Below the pieces are notes generated by a model. The model saw only the letters and a program-made list of their open reading frames with translations, ran no database searches and was not told the DNA's origin. A stretch of 64,000 nucleotides of DNA from Microbulbifer donghaiensis (GTDB lineage Bacteria; Pseudomonadota; Gammaproteobacteria; Pseudomonadales; Cellvibrionaceae): the NCBI RefSeq assembly GCF_900129095.1, contig NZ_FQVA01000002.1:124001-188000 (forward strand), read 5' to 3'. Numbering within the stretch: position 1 is the first letter of the stretch; every line of letters begins with the position of its first letter. Below, in pieces: positions 27,808 to 36,868 of this stretch. The translations under genes and the position numbers were made by a program.

Positions 27808-28749
27808 CTACCTCGCCGTGGCGGCTTGTCCAGCACCTGCGGTTGTCCGGGGAAGCTCCTCCGGCATCGCGCCCGCAAGTTCAGCGCAGACGCGTTCGAG
27901 CCCCTGACGCCAGCTGGGCATTTTTGTCTCCAGCCGCGCTTCCAGCTTGCTGCAGTCGAGTACCGAATAGGCGGGCCTAGTTGCGACAAAGGGGTACTCT
28001 TCGCTGGTGATTTTCTGCAGCAGCGGCTCCTGCCGCAGCAGACCGCATGCCACGCCCTGCTCCATCACCGCCTGCGCGAATTCATACCAGCTACAGGGCT
28101 CGGCATTGCTGCAATGATAAGTGCCCCACCGCAAATTCCCTTCGCGTTGATAGCGCTCGATAAACTGCCCGATAACAAAGGCAAGGTCACCGGCATAGGT
28201 CGGGCAGCCGACCTGGTCCCCAACTACGCTCAGTTCACTTCGCTGGGCGCCAAGGCGAATCATCGTCTTCACGAAGTTGTTTCCGCGAGCGCTGAACACC
28301 CAACTCGTTCGCAGCAACACGTGCTTCCGATTTTGCATACGCAGCAATTGCTCCCCCTGGAGCTTGCTGTGTCCGTACTTGTTTAACGGGGCAACCACGC
28401 TGCCTTCATGGTATGGCGTGGTGGCACTGCCATCAAAGACGTAATCGGTGGAAACATGAATAGTGGGTATTTGCAGTTCTGCGCAGGCCGCCGCAAGCCT
28501 GCCGACACTGACGCCATTGACCAGCTCCGCCAGCTGCGGCTCCGCTTCGGCCTGGTCGACCGCCGTAAAGGCGCAGGCATTGACCACCAGCTGTGGGCGC
28601 AGGTTCTCGACGGCGGCGGCAACCGTCTCCGGCTGCGCGAAATCCACAAGGTCCCGGCCCGGCGTCAGCAGCGCCCAGCCCGCCTGACCCAAAACTTTTC
28701 GGCATTCCCTACCGAGCTGGCCGGTAGCGCCAAACAGTAGGACTTTCAC
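27808..28749 (-). CDS. rfbD: dTDP-4-dehydrorhamnose reductase, set 1
   Basis: RfbD (RmlD) makes dTDP-L-rhamnose from the 4-keto form using NAD(P)H. The 313-residue protein has the dinucleotide loop LLFGATGQLGRE, the segment NACAFTAVDQAEAEP, HVSTDYVFDG and the catalytic YGHSKLQGE. The C-terminus is extended by an Ala/Thr-rich tail with no known role. It is the last gene of a tightly packed B-A-C-D order and overlaps rfbC by 4 bp. A second, divergent rfbD lies at 52572-53462. Confidence 0.93.
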   Translation of the reverse strand: MKVLLFGATGQLGRECRKVLGQAGWALLTPGRDLVDFAQPETVAAAVENLRPQLVVNACAFTAVDQAEAEPQLAELVNGVSVGRLAAACAELQIPTIHVSTDYVFDGSATTPYHEGSVVAPLNKYGHSKLQGEQLLRMQNRKHVLLRTSWVFSARGNNFVKTMIRLGAQRSELSVVGDQVGCPTYAGDLAFVIGQFIERYQREGNLRWGTYHCSNAEPCSWYEFAQAVMEQGVACGLLRQEPLLQKITSEEYPFVATRPAYSVLDCSKLEARLETKMPSWRQGLERVCAELAGAMPEELPRTTAGAGQAATAR

Positions 28750-29306
28750 GGCACGGACTCTTCCCGGATCCCGCAGACGTACTGGGCAAGCGTCGGCAGG
28801 GCGGCGTCTTTATCCGAGAGGATGGGGTTTTGCAGCTGCCAGTCGATGGCCAGCTGCGGATCGTTCCAGACAATTCCGGCCTCATCGCTGGGATCGTAGT
28901 ATTCGGTGCACTTGTAGGCCACGTCGGCCACGTCGGACAACACGGCAAAGCCGTGCGCGTACCCGGGCGGCACCCAAAGTTGCCGCTGGTTCTCGTCACT
29001 GAGAATCACGGCCTCGTGACATCCAAAAGTTGCGGATTCGGGATCAATATCCACGGCAACATCCAGAATTTTTCCACGAATAACACGCACGAGTTTGCCC
29101 TGGGGGTTATGTACCTGGGAATGTAAACCTCTGAGCACACCTCTTACCGAGCGCGAGTGGTTATCCTGCACGAAAGCGGCATAGATCCCCAGTTCAGCCC
29201 GATAGCGCTCCGCCTGGAATGTTTCCAGAAAGAACCCCCGGCCATCCCCAAATACTTTTGGCTCGACGATCATTACACCGGGCAGACAAGTCTCGATCAC
29301 TTTCAT
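28746..29306 (-). CDS. rfbC: dTDP-4-dehydrorhamnose 3,5-epimerase, set 1
   Basis: RfbC (RmlC) epimerises dTDP-4-keto-6-deoxyglucose at C3 and C5. The 186-residue cupin shows EPKVFGDGRGFFLET, VQDNHSRSVRGVLRGLH and LWVPPGYAHGFAVLSD. The catalytic His in RGLHSQ is kept, though the usual Tyr after it (LHYQ, as in set 2) is Ser here. It lies 8 bp after rfbA and overlaps rfbD by 4 bp. Confidence 0.93.
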   Translation of the reverse strand: MKVIETCLPGVMIVEPKVFGDGRGFFLETFQAERYRAELGIYAAFVQDNHSRSVRGVLRGLHSQVHNPQGKLVRVIRGKILDVAVDIDPESATFGCHEAVILSDENQRQLWVPPGYAHGFAVLSDVADVAYKCTEYYDPSDEAGIVWNDPQLAIDWQLQNPILSDKDAALPTLAQYVCGIREESVP

Positions 29307-29314
29307 GATTCAAC

Positions 29315-30181
29315 TCAATATTCCAGCAGGTCGAGGAGGTACTCGCCGTAGCCGCTCTTGCGCAGCGAGCCCGCCAGCATCTGCAATTGTTGCTTGTCGA
29401 TCCAGCCCTTGCGCCAGGCAACCTCCTCCGGACAGGCGACTTTCAGGCTTTGCCGCTGCTCTATCGTTTGCACGAACTGGCTGGCAGCGAGCAGCGAATC
29501 GTGGGTGCCGGTATCGAGCCACGCGGCGCCGCGGCTCAACACCTCCACATTGAGCTCACCGGCTTCCAGGTAAAAGCGGTTGAGATCGGTAATTTCCAGT
29601 TCGCCGCGCGAAGAGGGTTTGACCTCCCTGGCCAGGTCCACGACCTTTTCGTCGTAAAAATAGAGGCCGGTTACCGCGTAGCGGGATATCGGCTTGATCG
29701 GCTTCTCGACGATGTCACAGGCGCGCCCCGCCTCATCGAAGGAGACGACACCGAAACGCTGCGGATCTTTGACCGGATAGGCAAAGACGGTAGCGCCGCG
29801 CTGGTTTTGCGCCGCGCGCTCCAGCGCCGGCGTCAGGCCCTGGCCGAAAAACAGGTTATCCCCCAGAATCAGCGCGCAGGCTTCGCCGTTAATAAACGGT
29901 TCGCCGATTAGAAAGGCCTGCGCCAAACCATCCGGGGAAGCCTGCACCGCATAGTGCAGACTCATACCCCACTGGCTGCCATCGCCGAGCATCTGCGAAA
30001 ATCTCGGCGTGTCCTCGGGCGTTGAAATAATCAGGACTTCGCGAATACCCGCCAACATCAGGGTTGTCAGCGGGTAGTAGATCATTGGCTTGTCATAGAC
30101 CGGTAACAGCTGTTTGCACACGCCACCGGTAATCGGCAACAGTCGTGTACCGGATCCTCCGGCGAGAATGATTCCCTTCAT
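29315..30181 (-). CDS. rfbA: Glucose-1-phosphate thymidylyltransferase, set 1
   Basis: RfbA (RmlA) joins glucose-1-phosphate and dTTP to dTDP-glucose. The 288-residue protein shows the nucleotidyl motif [19 protein letters not shown], then [22 protein letters not shown] and TGLYFYD, and [12 protein letters not shown] near the end. AGGAGGT precedes the ATG at 30181. It shares one base with the rfbB stop (TGATG), so translation is coupled. The VCKQLLP stretch has Cys where Ser is usual. Confidence 0.93.
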   Translation of the reverse strand: MKGIILAGGSGTRLLPITGGVCKQLLPVYDKPMIYYPLTTLMLAGIREVLIISTPEDTPRFSQMLGDGSQWGMSLHYAVQASPDGLAQAFLIGEPFINGEACALILGDNLFFGQGLTPALERAAQNQRGATVFAYPVKDPQRFGVVSFDEAGRACDIVEKPIKPISRYAVTGLYFYDEKVVDLAREVKPSSRGELEITDLNRFYLEAGELNVEVLSRGAAWLDTGTHDSLLAASQFVQTIEQRQSLKVACPEEVAWRKGWIDKQQLQMLAGSLRKSGYGEYLLDLLEY

Positions 30182-31263
30182 CAATGTACCTCCTGCACGG
30201 CGCTTTGCGGCAGCAGCCCCAGGCGTTCGCCCTGGTAATCGCTGTGCTCCAGAGACTGGTACCAGTCGCAATTTTCCAGGTACCACTCAACCGTTTTATA
30301 CAGGCCGGACTCGAAGCTTTCCTGCGGTTTCCAGCCCAGCTCCGCATGAATCTTCCTCGAATCAATGGCGTAGCGCTGGTCATGGCCCGGCCGATCCTGG
30401 ACAAAGCAAATCAGGTCCTCATAGCGCTCGACACCCGGGGGCTTGTGCGGAGCCAAAGCCTCCAGAAAGTCACAGATTGTCCTCACCACCGCAATATTCT
30501 TGCGCTCACAGTGGCCACCGACATTGTAGGTTTCCCCTACCCGACCATGGGTTAACACGCGATAGAGCGCATCCGCGTGATCTTCCACATAGAGCCAGTC
30601 GCGTATCTGGCAGCCATTGCCATAGACCTGCAATGGCCTCCCAGCCAGCGCATTGATGATCGTCAGCGGTATCAGTTTTTCCGGGAATTGATAGGGGCCG
30701 TAGTTATTGGAGCAGTTGGTAACGAGCGTCGGCAGCCCGTAAGTGCGGTGCCAGGCTCGCACCAGGTGGTCACTGCTGGCTTTGCTGGCGGAATAGGGTG
30801 AGCTGGGCGCGTAGGCCGTTTCTTCTGAGAAATATCCCCGCGCACCGAGATCGCCAAACACTTCATCGGTGGAAACATGCAGAAAACGGAAGCACTCGCG
30901 CGCCGTTGCGGGCAGGCCAATCCAGTAATCCCGTGCCGCCTCCAACAGGTTGCAGGTGCCGACGATATTGGTCGCGATGAAGTCGCCTGGGCTATCTATG
31001 GAGCGGTCGACATGGGTTTCGGCGGCCAGATGCAAAACGGCCTCAGGGCGAAACGACTCGAACAGCTGCTCCAGCCCGTCCCTGTCGCGAATATCCGTGC
31101 GCCGAAACAGGTAGCGGCCATCCGCAACGCGCGGAATCGACGCCAGACTGCCGGCATAGGTCAGCGCATCGATATTCAGAACTACATGATCAGTCTGCTT
31201 CAGCAGAAAACGAACAACAGCGCTACCGATAAATCCAGCGCCGCCTGTCACCATTATTCTCAT
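30181..31263 (-). CDS. rfbB: dTDP-glucose 4,6-dehydratase, set 1
   Basis: RfbB (RmlB) forms dTDP-4-keto-6-deoxyglucose with bound NAD. The 360-residue protein has [30 protein letters not shown] (active-site Thr, Asp, Glu), the [10 protein letters not shown] catalytic motif and [16 protein letters not shown] chose ATG 31263; an upstream in-frame ATG exists but nothing precedes MRIMVTGG in the family. It leads the compact set 1 (B-A-C-D). The gap upstream (31264-31604) should hold its promoter, unless it is read through from kpsS. Confidence 0.93.
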   Translation of the reverse strand: MRIMVTGGAGFIGSAVVRFLLKQTDHVVLNIDALTYAGSLASIPRVADGRYLFRRTDIRDRDGLEQLFESFRPEAVLHLAAETHVDRSIDSPGDFIATNIVGTCNLLEAARDYWIGLPATARECFRFLHVSTDEVFGDLGARGYFSEETAYAPSSPYSASKASSDHLVRAWHRTYGLPTLVTNCSNNYGPYQFPEKLIPLTIINALAGRPLQVYGNGCQIRDWLYVEDHADALYRVLTHGRVGETYNVGGHCERKNIAVVRTICDFLEALAPHKPPGVERYEDLICFVQDRPGHDQRYAIDSRKIHAELGWKPQESFESGLYKTVEWYLENCDWYQSLEHSDYQGERLGLLPQSAVQEVH

Positions 31264-31604
31264 GGACAAAATTCCAGAAATCACCGAATCGCTGCGGCTA
31301 CGGCAGACACTTCGCCCGAACTTATGCCGCGTAGTTATGTGGTGCCTTTCTGTATAGCCCTAACGAACAGCGAGCGCCTGTAGAAAGCTGAAAGTAAGGT
31401 GGTGACTGGTGCCGACATAGTAGTCTGTTGGCGCGCGAGATCGCGCTGGGGGGTTCGGTTGCCGGGAAGGTCTTCGCGGCGGGAATCAGCGGCTGGTTAA
31501 TACAGGCTTGAAAAGAAGAACAGAAAAGGGGCCTCTACAAGCGTTACCTGTTGGCGCGAAGTATGGCGCAGGGGGAGGCCGTCACCTGCGCCGCGCATCG
31601 AGAC
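31264..31604. other. Gap between kpsS and rfbB
   Basis: 341 bp with no gene. Two degenerate direct repeats, TGTTGGCGCGCGAGATCGCG (31427) and TGTTGGCGCGAAGTATGGCG (31549), are about 122 bp apart. No terminator with a T run is visible on the minus strand, so transcription may continue from kpsS into the rhamnose genes. Confidence 0.4.
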
Positions 31605-32858
31605 CTAACCGATCTCGGCCGCTCCGGGAACTGAAACCGCCGCGGTAACCGGCACTTTCTGACGCACCGGCACAACGTGCATCAGGCGCTGCCAAGCAGC
31701 ATCCACGGTAAGATTGAGATGCTTGCAAAAGTTGCCATCCAGCTGCGTGTGCTCGTAGAGATAGGTGCGGAATCGCTGGAACAACTTGGCGTCCACCGCA
31801 TTGGGCTGCCGCCAGAAGCTGTCGAGATCCCCCTGGTGAGTCAAGCCGGCCATATCGTAGAGCGCCCGCCCCAGCACCTTGGTCGGAACCCGGTGCAGCA
31901 GCGCGGAGATACCGACAGTACTGTTGATCGTCACCAGGCCCTTGGCGTGATCCAGCAAGGTCGGCAGATGCAGGTCGTGGCAGTAGATTACCCGGCCGGA
32001 AACCTTGTGTTGTGCAGCCAGGGCATCGATCAGTTTCCGGTAGTGGCAAAAGCCGCGGTCCATCGGGTGGTGCTTGATGACCAGGGCCTCGTCCGCGGCC
32101 GCATTGCGGGCAAACGAGCTGATCACCACATCAATGGTGTTCTCGATCGACAGCAGATCCGAGTGGGTGCGCAGCTGGAAGTCGTCGCGGGTCTGCAGCG
32201 GCAACAGGTAGAAGCGCCGATCAAACCGCTGCAGGAGCTGCGGCAATACAGCACGCTGGGTGATTTTATAGAGCCCCTTGCGGTAAAAGCTTTTCAGCCA
32301 GCAAACGGCCTCGCCTTTCCAGTCGCGGTTGCGGTGATGGCGGTAGGCAGGGAACTCCGAGCGTGCGAGACGCGCGGCTACATAGTATCGGCTGGCGTAC
32401 CAGGCGCGCTGCCAGAAAGTCATGCCGACGCGCAGCGAGGGCGTGCGCCCGCGGGGCTGGTAACTATCGATGGCGTTGTGTGACCAGTCCGTGGAGGAAT
32501 AGGCGTTGACCCCGCCCCACTCGAGCGTCACGAAGTCCGGGCGCAGATAGCCCTCTTCAAACACGCCGAACGAGATTCCGAGTTCCTCGCATACGGCTCG
32601 GGCCGCGCGGTGATACTGGCGGCAATCGCCATAAACGAAAACGGCACGGATAGAGTGCTCGAGAAGATAAGCGCGGAAGAAAGCCGGCCAGTCCTGTTCG
32701 CGGCCGGTGAAATCAACCTGGAAATCGGCCCAGCCGAAGTGCCGGTCCCCACCGTTGAAATTGATCTTGTGGGTTTCCACCCCGAACGCCGACAGGCGCT
32801 TCGCCAATTTGGCAAAGAACGGGCCATGCGGGCCCTGTAGAAAGACAGCCGAAGCCAT
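31605..32858 (-). CDS. kpsS: Capsule lipid-linker Kdo transferase
   Basis: KpsS adds the first beta-Kdo to the phosphatidylglycerol terminus on which group 2 capsules are attached. The 417-residue protein starts VFLQGPHGPFFAKLAKRL as in KpsS, followed by VFVYGDCRQYHRAAR and FGVFEEGYLRPDFVTLE. It ends with the capsule-synthesis domain LVIKHHPMDRG and GLVTINSTVGISALLHRVPT, shared with KpsC. ATG 32858 has GGGGGAA upstream. A structured RNA candidate lies 48 bp upstream. It is separated from kpsC by the phyH-like gene. Confidence 0.9.
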   Translation of the reverse strand: MASAVFLQGPHGPFFAKLAKRLSAFGVETHKINFNGGDRHFGWADFQVDFTGREQDWPAFFRAYLLEHSIRAVFVYGDCRQYHRAARAVCEELGISFGVFEEGYLRPDFVTLEWGGVNAYSSTDWSHNAIDSYQPRGRTPSLRVGMTFWQRAWYASRYYVAARLARSEFPAYRHHRNRDWKGEAVCWLKSFYRKGLYKITQRAVLPQLLQRFDRRFYLLPLQTRDDFQLRTHSDLLSIENTIDVVISSFARNAAADEALVIKHHPMDRGFCHYRKLIDALAAQHKVSGRVIYCHDLHLPTLLDHAKGLVTINSTVGISALLHRVPTKVLGRALYDMAGLTHQGDLDSFWRQPNAVDAKLFQRFRTYLYEHTQLDGNFCKHLNLTVDAAWQRLMHVVPVRQKVPVTAAVSVPGAAEIG

Positions 32859-32905
32859 GAGTTCCCCCGATTACCGGCAAGCGGCCATTGCGCCCCGGTA
32901 AGTCT

Positions 32906-32972
32906 CATCCCGTCCTCAACTCCCCAGTTGAGGGTTCTGCGCACCTGTGTTCGGTGCTTCTAAAACGGGATG
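32906..32972 (-). promoter_or_regulatory. Three-way-junction-like structure upstream of kpsS
   Basis: The outer arms CATCCCGT (32906) and ACGGGATG (32965) enclose two hairpins: CCTCAACT-cccc-AGTTGAGG, abutting the outer stem, and GCACC-tgtgttc-GGTGC. Together they form a 67-nt three-stem fold, all perfectly paired. It ends 48 bp before the kpsS ATG on the minus strand, so it would be in the leader RNA if transcription starts upstream. No known riboswitch class is recognised. Confidence 0.5.
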
Positions 32973-33220
32973 TCCCCAAAAGACAGTGTTTATTGACTCT
33001 GCTCGGCTTCCATTCCCCGGCGCCCTGCAGCCCCATACTGCGAACGCCAAAACTCCAATGTCCTATCGGAGAGATTTCAGGGGCTGAATCTTACCGGGAT
33101 TTGTGCGCCAAGTCTCATTTTGTAATGCCGTGTAATGAGATCGGCCAATTTGCGTACAAAGTCCTCACCCCAGGGTATGGCAAGCAAACTTTGTTCCAGC
33201 CGGGACGGTCATCAGGAGAA

Positions 33221-34267
33221 TTAAAGGTTGGTATTTTCGCGGCTAAAATGCCCGTGAAAATTGCGCTGCTCGCCACTGGCGAGCTTGCCCCGGTCCAGCT
33301 TCACCAGCACCTTGCCCCATACCCATTCGAACAGCCGCCCCGTGCGCTGCGGCCACAGGGTAAACAGGGGGTTGAAGGGGTTGTCCCGGGCCTGCATCCA
33401 CACGGTCATCCGGTTGGACTTCTCCAGCGCTTCGCCACGGCGGTGGAAACCATACACATTGCCGATCACGAGAGTATTAGCCGGCACGCAGAACTTGCGC
33501 CGGGCAAAGCCCATCTCCGCCAATTCCGCTGCGGAAACCCGGAAAGAGCCATCCCAATAGCGGCCCGGCGCGCGCGCCGACCCTTTCTTGCAGGCTTCCA
33601 GGCTCTGCCGGTACTCCCATTTCAGCCGCCGCCAGGAGAGGCGGTGTGAGCCGGGCACATAGATGTAGGGGCCGTTGCGGTCATCCACGGCATCAACATA
33701 GAGCCAGCCCTTTACACAGGGATGAAAGGTATCCGCGTGCATATCCCGCTGCGGATCCGGGCGCGGCGTGACATTGGCGTGGTTGCACAGATTCTCGATA
33801 TAGAACAGCGGCGGCCGGTTCTTGGAGGAGCAATAGCGCATCAGGCGGTCAAGCCGGGGATCGCGCACCAGGGCCTGGAACTCCGGCAGGCCGGAACGGA
33901 CATCGTGTGTCATGAAGGTGCGCTGCGTGAGTGTTGTACCCTCGACGAACTCGCGCACGTCACCCTCGTAACTCTCCAGCTCGCGCGCCAGCCGCGCAAA
34001 CTGCTCCGGCGGCAAGAAGTTTTCTTTCAGCACATAGCCGTCTTTCAGGAAAGTGCGCCGGTCCTCCGCCGGCACCAGCGGCGCCAGCAGTATTAGCCGA
34101 AAGCGGAACAGCGCCTGGGCGACAACCACACGCATTACATGCAGGCCGCAGCGGTTCAGCCAGTAGCTGCCGATAATCGGGTTGTTCTTGAAGCTCTTAC
34201 CCCAGGCAAACAGCTCCAGCAGCCACTTGGGCCATTGCCACAAAAATTTAATCGATGACCGGGCCAT
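33221..34267 (-). CDS. PhyH-like 2-oxoglutarate/Fe(II) dioxygenase in the capsule locus
   Basis: A 348-residue protein of the phytanoyl-CoA dioxygenase family. The Fe ligands can be placed: His and Asp in RDMHADTFHP, and the distal His in VYGFHRRGEA. The following SNRMTVWMQ carries the Arg that would bind 2-oxoglutarate. VDAVDDRNGPYIYVPGSHRLS is the family signature. Set between kpsC and kpsS, it may oxidise or hydroxylate the capsule or its lipid linker; the substrate is unknown. The first 43 bp of the gene are duplicated upstream (34483-34524). Confidence 0.8.
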   Translation of the reverse strand: MARSSIKFLWQWPKWLLELFAWGKSFKNNPIIGSYWLNRCGLHVMRVVVAQALFRFRLILLAPLVPAEDRRTFLKDGYVLKENFLPPEQFARLARELESYEGDVREFVEGTTLTQRTFMTHDVRSGLPEFQALVRDPRLDRLMRYCSSKNRPPLFYIENLCNHANVTPRPDPQRDMHADTFHPCVKGWLYVDAVDDRNGPYIYVPGSHRLSWRRLKWEYRQSLEACKKGSARAPGRYWDGSFRVSAAELAEMGFARRKFCVPANTLVIGNVYGFHRRGEALEKSNRMTVWMQARDNPFNPLFTLWPQRTGRLFEWVWGKVLVKLDRGKLASGEQRNFHGHFSRENTNL

Positions 34268-34317
34268 GTTCTGTACTCAACATCTGTTGTCATTAGTCCG
34301 CGCCTGCAAGCGGACCT

Positions 34318-34384
34318 GTAGGAGCCTGCTTGCAGGCGAACGGCTGCGGAGCGTCAACCTATTCGCCTGCAAGCAGGCTCCTAC
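34318..34384. repeat. Family B palindrome, in duplication unit 1
   Basis: GTAGGAGCCTGCTTGCAGGC faces GCCTGCAAGCAGGCTCCTAC over 67 bp. It is the same type as those at 34574, 35748, 57025 and 57279. Confidence 0.85.
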
Positions 34385-34524
34385 ACCGGCGCTGTACCGA
34401 TAGCTGAACCCAATTCGAGACTAGCGGCGCAAAACCGGTTGCGGTTCCAGCGGTACAGTTGCATCGCCCAACCCGCTTCACGCTTGGGCCATTGCCCCAA
34501 TAATTTCACTGATGACCGCGCCAT
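34381..34524 (-). pseudogene. Chimeric remnant: phyH start joined to kpsC end
   Basis: Reading from the duplicated phyH ATG gives 47 codons: MARSSVKLLGQWPK (compare MARSSIKFLWQWPK in phyH), running straight into REAGWAMQLYRWNRNRF (compare REAGWATQLYRWYRNRF in KpsC), then a short unrelated tail to TAG. It is what a tandem duplication across the kpsC/phyH border must produce. Probably not functional, though the frame is open. Confidence 0.75.
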
Positions 34525-34573
34525 GTTCAGTACTCAATATCTGTTGTCTTTGGTCTGCGCTGCAAGCGGATCT

Positions 34574-34639
34574 GTAGGAGCCTGCTTGCAGGCGAACGGC
34601 TGCGCACATCTACCTATTCGCCTGCAAGCAGGCTCCTAC
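34574..34639. repeat. Family B palindrome, in duplication unit 2
   Basis: This is the second copy of the 67-bp palindrome, 37 bp below the kpsC stop. It may act as a transcript stabiliser or terminator after kpsC. Confidence 0.85.
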
Positions 34640-34675
34640 ACTGGCGTTGTGCAGATAGTGGAATCCGATTCGAGG

Positions 34676-36868
34676 CTAGCGGCGCAAAAAACGGTTGCGG
34701 TACCAGCGGTACAGCTGCGTCGCCCAACCCGCCTCGCGCTGCCGGCTGCGCATCTGTTGCAGCAGGGCAATCGCCGTTTCCACATTGATATGGTCACCAG
34801 TGTGCGGGTCGACATACACCGGATATTCCAGCAGTACACCCGCCACCAGCGCATCGAGGGTCAGCTTGCGGCGGCGTCTTTCCTGGATTCCGGCCAAGAC
34901 TTGAGTGACCATTTTCGCTTCATCGTCATTCCGGCGCAGGCCGGAATCCAGCGCCCCAGATTCAGCAGGTTGCGACAAAAGCAGCCGATCCTCCGTCACC
35001 CCCCAGCCGGCATAAAACGGCAGGCCGTAAGTCACCACTTTGCGCCCGCGCAACAAGGCCTCAAAACCGCTCAGCGAACAAAGGGTATGGACTTCATCCA
35101 CCCGTTGCAGCAGCGTCGGCATTGCAATATCCGTCACCAGTGCATCGAACAGCGACGCGCCCTCGGAATCCAGTTCACCGATACGGCCACCGCTGACCAC
35201 ATCCGGATGCGGCTTGTAGACGATAAACGCATCGGGCTCCGCAGCGCGCACCGCCTGCAGCAATTCCCGATTCGTCTTGTAATGCGGCGAACCACGGGCA
35301 ATGGACGCATCCGTCTCCACCTGCCCCGGCACCAGCACTATTTTCTTTCCCTCAGCGGCAGCAAACGCCGGCAGAACCCCATCGCCGACGTTGTACTTGC
35401 TCAGGCCGGAGGCTAGTAACTGCTCACGCACTGCCCTAGCCCGCGCGAGCGTGACGCTATCGAAATCGCGGTGATTGAGCAGCCATTCCAGGTCACTCGG
35501 GCGGCTGGCATCGTAATAGATACCGCGGCGATCCATCACCAGCGACAGCGGCGCGATCAGGTCCGCCCCCAGTCCGACCGAGCGCAGGAAGCCGTCTTCC
35601 ATACGCCACAGCCCCACTCCAGCACGGTCGCACGCCATAGCGAATTCCGGGCGCAGGCTGCTAGCCCAGGCCACAACTCTGGAGCCCGGACGAGCCGCAC
35701 TTAGCGCTGCAGCGTTAGCGGCTGCGAAGCGTAGCGAAGCGCCCGATGTGGGAGCCTGCCCTGCAGGCGATTCTCCGCCCCCACCTGACGATCGCCTGCG
35801 AGGCAGGCTCCCACCGCCGCCGAGAAAGGCCGGGATAAAGCCGCGCTTCCACGGCGAGAAGCCCGCCGCCAGCCAATCACCGCGCCAGCACTCGCGCTGG
35901 CGCTTCTGTTCGGCGATCAGGTAGATGGTATCTTCCAGGCTGCAGCGATCGCACGTATAGGGATTGATATAACGGCTGTAGCGCAGATAGGCGGCCGCGA
36001 AGACCTGCTCCAGCGAGCGGGCGAGGTTGCGGCGCTCGCATTGCACCCGGTCTGCGGTCAGGCCCCAGCCGGCAAAAAACGGCAGGCCGAAACAGTGCAC
36101 CTTCTTGCCGGCCAGCAGCGCATCAAAACCGAACTGGCTGGTAACCACATACACTTCCTGCACCGCATCCAGCAGCGCCCAGGGGCAGATATCCTCCGCC
36201 AGTAAGCGGCAGCCGTGTTGCCGGGCCAGTTCGAGCAGGTGGCCGCGCTTTTTGCCGGCGATCACATCCGGGTGCACCTTCACACACACTTCGGCATCCG
36301 GATGCTCGCGCAGGGCGCTCTCCAGCATGGTGGTAAAGCTCGCCGCCGAGGCCTTGCCGAACTCGATGGCCGCATCACCCGCAGTCTGGTCCACTACAAG
36401 AATGCGCGGGCGCGGATCCGGCCACTCGATCGGCTCATCCGGGGCATGGTTGTATTTCGACAGGCGATAGTGGCACAGCAGCGCCATGGCCTCGCGGGCG
36501 CGGGCCAGCTCCGCATCGTCGAAGGTTGCATCAGCAATCAGAGATTCGAGATCGCTCGGCCCGGTGGCGTCGTAGTAGATACCGGTTTCATCGACCACCA
36601 TGCTGTGCAGGCGTGCCCCATGCACACCGAGGCCCGCCGAGCGCAGGAAACCGTCCTCGATACTGAGATACGGCAGCCCGCGCGCAGCAGCCACTTTCCG
36701 CGCGCGCAACGTGGTGGGCTTGCGCCCCCAGCCGGCAATATGGGTAACGGCAAATGACGGCCGCAGGCGAAAATACTCGCAGGGCGCCTCGAGCAGCTTG
36801 TCGAGATTGGGCACACGCGCGATACCGCGCGAGCAGTAGCCGATCACGCGATCCCCGCTTACAGACAC
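34676..36868 (-). CDS. kpsC: Capsule linker poly-Kdo transferase with two in-frame repeats
   Basis: KpsC extends the Kdo linker of lipid-anchored capsules with two transferase domains. Here 730 residues carry a tandem pair: domain 1 (about 1-330) with YLSIEDGFLRSAGLG, CVKVHPDVIAGKKRG and LPFFAGWGLT; domain 2 (about 385-720) with WRMEDGFLRSVGLG, VYKPHPDVVSGGR and LPFYAGWGVTEDR. A family B palindrome adds a Gly/Arg-rich stretch (about 352-374) between the domains, and a family A unit adds LDSGLRRNDDE (about 640-650) inside domain 2. This makes it longer than E. coli KpsC (about 675). The GTG start overlaps the preceding glycosyltransferase by 10 bp. Confidence 0.92.
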   Translation of the reverse strand: MSVSGDRVIGYCSRGIARVPNLDKLLEAPCEYFRLRPSFAVTHIAGWGRKPTTLRARKVAAARGLPYLSIEDGFLRSAGLGVHGARLHSMVVDETGIYYDATGPSDLESLIADATFDDAELARAREAMALLCHYRLSKYNHAPDEPIEWPDPRPRILVVDQTAGDAAIEFGKASAASFTTMLESALREHPDAEVCVKVHPDVIAGKKRGHLLELARQHGCRLLAEDICPWALLDAVQEVYVVTSQFGFDALLAGKKVHCFGLPFFAGWGLTADRVQCERRNLARSLEQVFAAAYLRYSRYINPYTCDRCSLEDTIYLIAEQKRQRECWRGDWLAAGFSPWKRGFIPAFLGGGGSLPRRRSSGGGGESPAGQAPTSGASLRFAAANAAALSAARPGSRVVAWASSLRPEFAMACDRAGVGLWRMEDGFLRSVGLGADLIAPLSLVMDRRGIYYDASRPSDLEWLLNHRDFDSVTLARARAVREQLLASGLSKYNVGDGVLPAFAAAEGKKIVLVPGQVETDASIARGSPHYKTNRELLQAVRAAEPDAFIVYKPHPDVVSGGRIGELDSEGASLFDALVTDIAMPTLLQRVDEVHTLCSLSGFEALLRGRKVVTYGLPFYAGWGVTEDRLLLSQPAESGALDSGLRRNDDEAKMVTQVLAGIQERRRRKLTLDALVAGVLLEYPVYVDPHTGDHINVETAIALLQQMRSRQREAGWATQLYRWYRNRFLRR
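34918..34951. repeat. Family A unit inside kpsC
   Basis: CGTCATTCCGGCGCAGGCCG continuing GAATCCAGCG is a standard family A unit read in frame as LDSGLRRNDDE in KpsC. Confidence 0.85.
35748..35814. repeat. Family B palindrome inside kpsC
   Basis: GTGGGAGCCTGCCCTGCAGG faces CCTGCGAGGCAGGCTCCCAC, 67 bp long, in frame between the two KpsC domains. A low-complexity GCGAAGCGTAGCGAAGCG stretch adjoins it. Confidence 0.85.

Larger units (their letters stand above)
34226..34738. repeat. Tandem duplication of the kpsC/phyH junction (about 256 bp, two units)
   Basis: Units 34226-34482 and 34483-34738 align over their length with a period of 255-257 bp. Each contains the phyH start region, a family B palindrome and the kpsC end region. 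The outer copies belong to the intact genes; the inner ones are remnants. The units differ by scattered substitutions and small indels, so the event is not very recent. Confidence 0.85.

Noticed and set aside
32906-32972. Rho-independent terminator in the gap above kpsS
   Set aside because: There is no T run after either hairpin and the three stems form a closed structure, so it is listed as a regulatory candidate instead.
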